A stretch of 64,000 nucleotides of DNA. Source: SHZI01 sp964371995 (GTDB taxonomy: Bacteria; Pseudomonadota; Gammaproteobacteria; Steroidobacterales; GCA-2729495). The stretch's first letter is position 1. Every line of letters begins with the position of its first letter. Below, one piece after another: positions 58,830 through 64,000 of the stretch. The DNA is taken from NCBI GenBank assembly GCA_964371995.1, contig CAYJPG010000004.1, forward strand, positions 1 through 64,000, written 5' to 3'. The position numbers and the translations under genes were made by a program. The notes below the pieces were generated by a model. It was not told where the DNA came from. It saw nothing but the letters and a program-made list of their open reading frames with translations, and did no database searches.

Positions 58830-60110
58830 ATGCAGGAACAGATACAGGCGATTCGTGGCATGGGTGATGTGCTGCCGCCGGATTCCGCGCTCTGGCAGCA
58901 TGTCGAAGCGACGATCCGCAGCGTGCTGCTCGATTACGGCTACCAGGAAATCCGCGTGCCGATCGTCGAGCGTACGGATCTTTTCAAACGCTCGATCGGT
59001 GAAGTGACGGACATCGTCGAAAAGGAGATGTACAGCTTCGACGATCGCAACGGCATGTCGATCACGCTGCGTCCCGAGGCGACCGCGGGCATCGTGCGGG
59101 CCTGCATGGAGCATGGCCTGTTGCGCAATCAGCGGCAGAAGTTCTGGTCGACTGGCCCGATGTTCCGCTACGAGAAGCCGCAAAAGGGCCGTTACCGGCA
59201 GTTTCACCAGTTCGATGTCGAGGCACTCGGTTTCTCCGGGCCGGATATCGATGCTGAACTCATCATCATGCTGGCGCGCATCTGGCGCCTGCTGCGCATC
59301 GAGCATGTCAGCCTGCAGATCAATACGCTGGGCACGACTGAATCCCGCGTTCAGTACCGTACCGACTTGACGGCTTATTTCCGTACGCACTTTGCGCAGC
59401 TCGACGAGGATAGTCGCCGGCGCCTGGAGCGCAACCCGCTGCGCATCCTCGACAGCAAGAACCCGGCGCTGCAGGCACTGATTGCCGACGCGCCCCGGCT
59501 TACTGGCTACCTGGACGGGGAATCAGAGGCCCATTTCAATGGCCTGCGGACGCTGCTCGACGATGCCGGTGTACCTTATGTCGTGAATCCACGCTTGGTG
59601 CGCGGGCTCGACTATTACGGGCGCACCGTCTTCGAGTGGGTGACCGACCGCCTCGGTACGCAGGGCGCAGTCTGCGCCGGCGGCAGGTATGATGGGCTGG
59701 TTGAATACCTGGGCGGCGAGCCGACCCCGGCAATCGGTTTTGCCATCGGGCTGGAGCGGCTGGTGGAGCTTTATGCGCTGGCCGGCCTTGGTGCGCCGCC
59801 GCGGGTGCCGGATGTCTATGTGGTCGCGGTCGGGGAGGCTGCTACCCGTTCCGCGTTCCGCGTCGCCGAGAGCCTGCGCGATGGTGCCGCGCCGTTGCGC
59901 GTCGAGACCAATTGCGGTGGTGGCGGCTTCAAGTCGCAGATGAAACGTGCCGACCGCAGCGGTGCGACCGTTGCCGTATTGCTGGGTGAAGACGAAGTCG
60001 CCAGTGGTACGGCGGTCGTCAAACCCTTGCGGACTGAAGTAGAGCAGACCACAGTACCTATAGCCGGGTTGGCCGATGCGATCGCCACGCACTTGCGATC
60101 GCGGCCCTGA
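58830..60110 (+). CDS. hisS: Histidyl-tRNA synthetase
   Basis: A 426-residue class II synthetase charging tRNA-His. Motif 1 region, motif 2 (MFRYEKPQKGRYRQFHQFDVE) and the His-binding loops VRGLDYYGRTVFEW and CAGGRYDGLV are complete. Motif 3 is PAIGFAIGLERLVEL. A C-terminal anticodon-binding domain (about 325-425) ends the protein. It is ten bases downstream of rodZ and precedes yfgM, as in other gammaproteobacteria apart from the missing ispG. Confidence 0.97.
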   Translation: MQEQIQAIRGMGDVLPPDSALWQHVEATIRSVLLDYGYQEIRVPIVERTDLFKRSIGEVTDIVEKEMYSFDDRNGMSITLRPEATAGIVRACMEHGLLRNQRQKFWSTGPMFRYEKPQKGRYRQFHQFDVEALGFSGPDIDAELIIMLARIWRLLRIEHVSLQINTLGTTESRVQYRTDLTAYFRTHFAQLDEDSRRRLERNPLRILDSKNPALQALIADAPRLTGYLDGESEAHFNGLRTLLDDAGVPYVVNPRLVRGLDYYGRTVFEWVTDRLGTQGAVCAGGRYDGLVEYLGGEPTPAIGFAIGLERLVELYALAGLGAPPRVPDVYVVAVGEAATRSAFRVAESLRDGAAPLRVETNCGGGGFKSQMKRADRSGATVAVLLGEDEVASGTAVVKPLRTEVEQTTVPIAGLADAIATHLRSRP

Positions 60111-60138
60111 TGACTTGATGCAGTGACAGGAACGCGCC

Positions 60139-60849
60139 GTGGAAGATGATTTTCTGACAGACGACCAACAAGCCGACCAGGTCAAGAGTTGGCTGCGGCA
60201 GAACGGACCGTTCCTCGTCGCCGGTGTGGTGCTGGGGCTCGGCGGACTGTTCGGCTGGAACCAGTGGCAGCATTATCAGACGCAGCGTGCCGAGGCCGCT
60301 TCGGCGCTTTACGACCAGCTGCTGCAATCGGTGAACGGGCAGCAGGTCGATACAGCAAGCCAGCAGCTGCAGCAGCTTGAGGCCGATTTCTCATCGTCTG
60401 CATATGTGGATCAGGCCCGGCTGGCGATGGCCGGTCTCTACGTGTCGCGGAGCAAGCAGGAAGAAGCGATAGCCCAGTTGCAGCGGGTTGCTGACAAGAG
60501 CGCTTCGGACGAGATGCGCAATATCGCCCGTCTGCGACTCGCACGTTTGCTGAGTGCAAACGACAGGCATGACGAGGCACTGAAGGCACTGGACATACCT
60601 GGTAGTGCCGCCTTCGCGCCCCTGTTCCACGATGTGCGCGGCGATGTGTATTACGCGATGGGCAAGCAGGCGGAAGCGCGCAGCGAATATGAGCAGGCGC
60701 TGAATGGTGAATTGGCGGCTGCGGTGCTTGATCTCGGCTATGTCACCGCGAAGCTCGACCAACTCGGCGGTACAGCCGCCGACCTGACGGCGGCGGCCGG
60801 TACACCGGCTGCTGCTCCGGCTCTGGCTGACGGCCAGCCTGCGAAGTGA
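60139..60849 (+). CDS. yfgM: YfgM-like ancillary SecYEG/periplasmic chaperone protein
   Basis: A 236-residue protein with a cytoplasmic N-terminus (DDFLTDDQQADQVKSWLRQN), one membrane helix (GPFLVAGVVLGLGGLFGWNQW) and a periplasmic TPR-like domain. The latter shows LARLLSANDRHDEALKAL and FHDVRGDVYYAMGKQAEARS. E. coli YfgM binds the SecYEG translocon and periplasmic chaperones. The start is GTG. It overlaps bamB as TGATG. The C-terminal end is Ala/Pro-rich (AGTPAAAPALADGQPAK). Confidence 0.92.
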   Translation: MEDDFLTDDQQADQVKSWLRQNGPFLVAGVVLGLGGLFGWNQWQHYQTQRAEAASALYDQLLQSVNGQQVDTASQQLQQLEADFSSSAYVDQARLAMAGLYVSRSKQEEAIAQLQRVADKSASDEMRNIARLRLARLLSANDRHDEALKALDIPGSAAFAPLFHDVRGDVYYAMGKQAEARSEYEQALNGELAAAVLDLGYVTAKLDQLGGTAADLTAAAGTPAAAPALADGQPAK

Positions 60850-62045
60850 TGCCTCTCAACACCCGAACTGTCGGCGACTGCCTGCGCCTCTTCATGCTCG
60901 GTGCGCTGCTGACCGCAGGTGCCATCTCGACCACCAGCTGCGGCCTGTTTGGCGGCAAGGACGACAAGCCGGATGAGCCCGTCGAACTCCCCGACTTCAA
61001 ATCGACGATCAAGATAAAGAAGGTCTGGTCGGCCGGCCTTGGCGGCGGAACCGAATCCCTGCGCCTGGCGCTTGGGCCGGCGTCGGATGGTTCGCGGATT
61101 TTCGCCGCTGCCAACGACGGGCGAGTCAGTGCTTTCGATGCGGCCAAAGGCAAGCGGCTCTGGCTGAGCAAGACGGAGTTGCCGCTCTCGGGCGGGCCGG
61201 CCACTGACGGAAAAATCGTCGTGCTGGGTTCGAGCAACGGCGATGTCATCGCGCTCGGTGCCGATGATGGCAATGAAATCTGGCGCAAATCGCTGTCGAG
61301 CGAAGTGCTCGCAGCGCCAGCCATCGCACCGGGACTCGTGCTGGTGCGTACCGTGGATGGCAAGCTCACGGCACTCGATACCGCCGACGGTACACAACGC
61401 TGGTTTGTCCAGCAGAACATGCCGCGCCTCACGGTGCGTGGCACCGGCGCACCGGTGGTGGTCAGGAATATGGTGGTCTGCGGTTTCGACAACGGCAAGC
61501 TCGCCGCTTACGATTTGTCGGACGGTACGCCGTCCTGGGATACGCTGCTCGATCCGCCGTCGGGCCGCAACGAGATTGAACGGCTGGCGGACATCAATGC
61601 GACGGTGCGTTCGGTCGGCGATGACCTCTATGTCGTTGACTATCGCGGCCAGACCACTGCTGTTGCACTGGAGTCGGGACAGCCCCTGTGGGCCCAGGAC
61701 GTTGCCGGCTATGGCGGGCTCGCTGCGGATCTCGAGAATGTCTACATATCCGGCAACCACAGCGAGTTGCAGGCGCTGGTGCGCCAGACCGGCAGTGAAC
61801 TCTGGAAGCAAGAGTTGCTGAAGAACCGCGATATCACCGGCCCCACGGCGTATCAGAACTCGGTGGTGGTCGGCGACTTTGAGGGTTATGTGCACTTCTT
61901 TGATACCGCGACCGGCAAGCCACAGGACCGTGTGCGGATCGACAGGACCCGCGTAACTTCGCCGCCACTGGTCGTCAACGACGTGCTGTACGTCCAGTCA
62001 GACGGCGGCGATCTCGCGGCCTTTCGCCAGGTTGTGAAGAAATAG
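60849..62045 (+). CDS. bamB: Outer membrane assembly lipoprotein BamB
   Basis: A 398-residue lipoprotein of the BAM complex. The signal ends at lipobox TTSC (Cys31). An eight-bladed PQQ-type beta-propeller follows, each blade with a Trp motif such as KRLWLSKTELPLSGGPA, EIWRKSLSSEVLAAPA and TQRWFVQQNMPRL. LLDPPSGRNEIERLADINA is a recognisable BamB stretch. The start used is the ATG overlapping the yfgM stop; a GTG one codon earlier is also possible. der follows after 18 bases. Confidence 0.95.
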   Translation: MPLNTRTVGDCLRLFMLGALLTAGAISTTSCGLFGGKDDKPDEPVELPDFKSTIKIKKVWSAGLGGGTESLRLALGPASDGSRIFAAANDGRVSAFDAAKGKRLWLSKTELPLSGGPATDGKIVVLGSSNGDVIALGADDGNEIWRKSLSSEVLAAPAIAPGLVLVRTVDGKLTALDTADGTQRWFVQQNMPRLTVRGTGAPVVVRNMVVCGFDNGKLAAYDLSDGTPSWDTLLDPPSGRNEIERLADINATVRSVGDDLYVVDYRGQTTAVALESGQPLWAQDVAGYGGLAADLENVYISGNHSELQALVRQTGSELWKQELLKNRDITGPTAYQNSVVVGDFEGYVHFFDTATGKPQDRVRIDRTRVTSPPLVVNDVLYVQSDGGDLAAFRQVVKK

Positions 62046-62063
62046 CGCACAGGGACACTTGAG

Positions 62064-63452
62064 GTGCTGCCTGTATTTGCGCTGGTCGGCCGCCCGAATG
62101 TCGGCAAGTCTACGCTGTTCAATACGCTGACCGGCACGCGCGATGCGCTGGTCGCCGATCTGCCCGGTCTGACCCGTGACCGCCTGTATGGCTATACCAC
62201 CGTCGAGGGCCGCACGGCGATCGTCATCGATACCGGCGGACTGGCCAACACCAGTGATCCTTTCGGCCAGCAGGTCGAGCGGCAGGTTGCCTATGCTGTC
62301 GGCGAAGCCGATGTGATCGTGTTTCTCGTCGAGGCGGCAACCGGGCCTTTGCCGGACGATCACCAGATTGTTGCCCGGCTGCGCAAGACCGGCAAGCCGG
62401 TGATTCTCGCTATCAACAAGGCCGAGGGCCGCGCGCCGCTGGAACTGGCGGCTGCATTCTATGAACTGGGCCTCGGCGATCCGGTGGCCATCTCGGCACA
62501 GCAGGGCGACCGGCTCGCGCTGCTGGGCGAGCGCATTCTCGCCGCGCTGTCGGTGCGGGAAGATACGGAACCGCAGGCCGACACCGCAGCGCTCCCGGGT
62601 ACGCGCATCGCGGTGATTGGTCGGCCGAATGTCGGCAAGTCCACGCTCATCAATCGCCTGCTCGGTGAAGACCGGCTGCTGACCTCCGATCAGGCCGGTA
62701 CTACCCGCGACAGCATCCGCGTTCCTTTCACGCATGATGGCCATGCGATGGTCCTGGTGGATACCGCCGGTATACGCCGCAAGGCGCGTGTGGACGAACT
62801 CATCGAGCGCTTCAGTATCGTCAAATCACTGCAGGCGCTGGAAGAAGCCGATGCGGTGCTGGTGCTGATCGATGCGCGCGACAGTCTGACCGAGCAGGAT
62901 GTGTCGCTGATCGGTCTCGTGCTGGAGCGGGGGCGGGCGCTGGCCATCGGTGTCAACAAATGGGACCACTTGCCGCCCGATCAGCGCGAGCGCGTGCGTG
63001 AGGATCTGGACCGGCGTTTGCCCTTTCTGGATTTCGCCGATATTCACTTTATCTCGGCATTGCATGGTACGGCCGTCTTCGATCTGCTCGAAAGCGGTCG
63101 CCGTGCGGCGCTTGCCGCAGTCCGTGAACTGCCGACGCCTGATCTGAACCGCGCGCTGAAGGATGCCGTGCAGGCCTATCCGACGCCGATCGCCAGCCGC
63201 AGCCGTATCAAGCTCACTTATGCCCATCAGGGCGGGCGCCGGCCGCCGCTCATCGTCATTCACGGCAACCAGACTTCGGCGCTGCCGGAGAACTACCGGC
63301 GTTACCTGATGGGATATTTCCGCAAGGTATTTCGTCTGCGCGGGACGCCGATTCGCATCGAATTGCGCGCCGGCAAGAATCCCTTTGCAGGCAAGCGAAA
63401 CCGCCTCACACCGCGCCAGGTCAAGCATCGCGCCCGGCTGCGCTACCGGTAG
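62064..63452 (+). CDS. der: Ribosome-assembly GTPase Der (EngA)
   Basis: A 462-residue protein with two tandem GTPase domains. The first P-loop is GRPNVGKSTLFN with switch DLPGLTRDR and NKAE. The second, near residue 190, is GRPNVGKSTLINR with DTAGIRRKARVDE and NKWD. The C-terminal KH-like domain ends LTPRQVKHRARLRYR. Der acts in 50S maturation. It starts with GTG. It closes the gene run begun at trmJ. Confidence 0.97.
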   Translation: MLPVFALVGRPNVGKSTLFNTLTGTRDALVADLPGLTRDRLYGYTTVEGRTAIVIDTGGLANTSDPFGQQVERQVAYAVGEADVIVFLVEAATGPLPDDHQIVARLRKTGKPVILAINKAEGRAPLELAAAFYELGLGDPVAISAQQGDRLALLGERILAALSVREDTEPQADTAALPGTRIAVIGRPNVGKSTLINRLLGEDRLLTSDQAGTTRDSIRVPFTHDGHAMVLVDTAGIRRKARVDELIERFSIVKSLQALEEADAVLVLIDARDSLTEQDVSLIGLVLERGRALAIGVNKWDHLPPDQRERVREDLDRRLPFLDFADIHFISALHGTAVFDLLESGRRAALAAVRELPTPDLNRALKDAVQAYPTPIASRSRIKLTYAHQGGRRPPLIVIHGNQTSALPENYRRYLMGYFRKVFRLRGTPIRIELRAGKNPFAGKRNRLTPRQVKHRARLRYR

Positions 63453-63544
63453 CGGGCCATATCCATATAACCAAACGGTCGGGTCAGGGCGGTATTTCGC
63501 CACGCATAATCACCGCCTTCCACCGCGCGACGGACCGCAAGGCA

Positions 63545-64000
63545 GTGACCACGGCACGCAAACTATTCCAGGTTCCCGGCAGCTTCGAGATGCACCGCGG
63601 TGGCGTGCTCGAACGGCCTGTTATCGCCTATGAGACCTGGGGGCAGCTCAATGCCGAGCGGGACAACGCCGTACTGATCTTTACCGGCATGTCGCCATCA
63701 GCCCATGCCTGCTCATCACCGGACGATCCCTCGCCGGGCTGGTGGGAAGAAATTGTCGGCCCTTCGCGGCCGATCGATACGCGGCGTTACTTCGTCATCT
63801 GCATCAATTCGCTGGGCAGCTGTTTCGGCTCTACCGGACCGGCTTCCATCGACCCGCTGACCGGGCAGTCATACCGGCTGAACTTCCCTGTGCTGACGCT
63901 TGAGGATGTTGCCAACGCCGGCATGCTGGTGGTGAAAAACTTTGGTGTCAGCCGGCTGCATACAGTCGTCGGTCCGTCGATGGGTGGCATGACGACGCTG
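63545..64000 (+). CDS. MetX-like alpha/beta-hydrolase acyltransferase (3' end cut)
   Basis: Only the first 152 codons are inside the window. The best start is a GTG (VTTARKLFQVPGSFEM...). The YETWGQLNAERDNAVLIFTG start, the oxyanion/acyl-CoA region PSAHACSSPDDPSPGWWEEI and the nucleophile elbow VVGPSMGGMTTL identify the homoserine O-acyltransferase family. The segment INSLGSCFGSTGPASIDP resembles the Xanthomonas-type serine O-succinyltransferases, so the acceptor (serine or homoserine) and donor are open. It begins about 90 bases after der in a spacer without an identifiable riboswitch. Confidence 0.88.
   Translation, partial: MTTARKLFQVPGSFEMHRGGVLERPVIAYETWGQLNAERDNAVLIFTGMSPSAHACSSPDDPSPGWWEEIVGPSRPIDTRRYFVICINSLGSCFGSTGPASIDPLTGQSYRLNFPVLTLEDVANAGMLVVKNFGVSRLHTVVGPSMGGMTTL

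Noticed and set aside
63453..63544. SAM-responsive riboswitch before the MetX-like gene
   Set aside because: Only short GGCGGT/ACCGCC pairing is visible; no conserved core of SAM-I, SAM-II or SAM/SAH classes can be recognised.
1..64000. CRISPR arrays, insertion sequences, prophage
   Set aside because: No regularly spaced repeats, transposase genes, terminal inverted repeats with target duplications, or phage structural genes were seen.

Overview
The window is chromosomal DNA from a GC-rich gammaproteobacterium. Gene order and protein types suggest a Nevskiales/Steroidobacterales/Xanthomonadales-like lineage; this is inferred from synteny and recognisable families, not from a search. The supporting evidence is the run queA-tgt-yajC-secD-secF, the run ndk-rlmN-pilF-rodZ-hisS-yfgM-bamB-der, gltB/gltD, xerD/dsbC, ZapE, ETF-QO and a Xanthomonas-type MetX-like acyltransferase. 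A run of ten Ns inside an MFS gene shows that this is a scaffolded draft assembly. Both window edges cut genes (tesB on the left, a metX-like gene on the right).

Layout. 0-5.5 kb: acyl-CoA thioesterase, gamma-carbonic anhydrase/GpmA, a Crp/Fnr regulator, an eRF1-like small protein, an exported VOC protein and ZapE. 5.5-11.6 kb: ETF-quinone oxidoreductase, thiolase, PlsC, XerD, DsbC and a 7Fe ferredoxin. 11.6-20.2 kb (minus strand): gltB-gltD followed by tightly packed NTF2-like, MFS and Nudix genes. 20.4-28.5 kb: DsbA-like oxidoreductase, parvulin lipoprotein, DEAD-box-type helicase, a membrane protein next to a lipoprotein methyltransferase, RF3, and a protein that looks like a circularly permuted ATP-grasp enzyme. 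28.5-36.3 kb: a Rieske oxygenase with a FixJ-type response regulator and sensor kinase, a divergent PAS hybrid kinase, and a CydDC-like heterodimeric ABC exporter.

36.3-42.6 kb is the accessory region and holds the main finding: the remnant of an integron. A 76-codon stump of an integron integrase gene (intI, plus strand, 42341-42571) lies divergent from a minus-strand array. Its cassettes end in four recognisable attC sites (41814-41915, 41158-41283, 40503-40574, 40083-40141). The cassettes carry a small membrane protein, two different toxin-antitoxin pairs and a DUF488 protein. Only the N-terminal DNA-binding part of the integrase remains, so the array should be unable to move unless an integrase is supplied from elsewhere. 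Further left, the same strand carries typical accessory genes (methyltransferase, GFA, two small membrane proteins, DUF167, VOC, GNAT, YjdM) with no attC sites that I can recognise.

42.6-64 kb is housekeeping: an MDR oxidoreductase, an FKBP lipoprotein, a pseudouridine synthase-methyltransferase fusion, a 2OG-Fe(II) oxygenase, tRNA-Leu(CAA), queA-tgt-yajC-secDF, suhB, then trmJ-iscS-iscU-like-iscA-ndk-rlmN-pilF-rodZ-hisS-yfgM-bamB-der and a MetX-like gene. Here the IscU-like scaffold lacks the third cluster-binding cysteine, and ispG is missing from its usual place between rodZ and hisS.

Functional threads: nitrogen assimilation (GltBD), fatty-acid/beta-oxidation chemistry (TesB, thiolase, ETF-QO, PlsC), envelope biogenesis and protein export (SecDF-YajC, BamB, YfgM, RodZ, PilF, DsbC, parvulin and FKBP lipoproteins), translation and RNA modification (RF3, QueA/Tgt, TrmJ, RlmN, HisS, Der), and a redox-sensing/export cluster at 28-36 kb.
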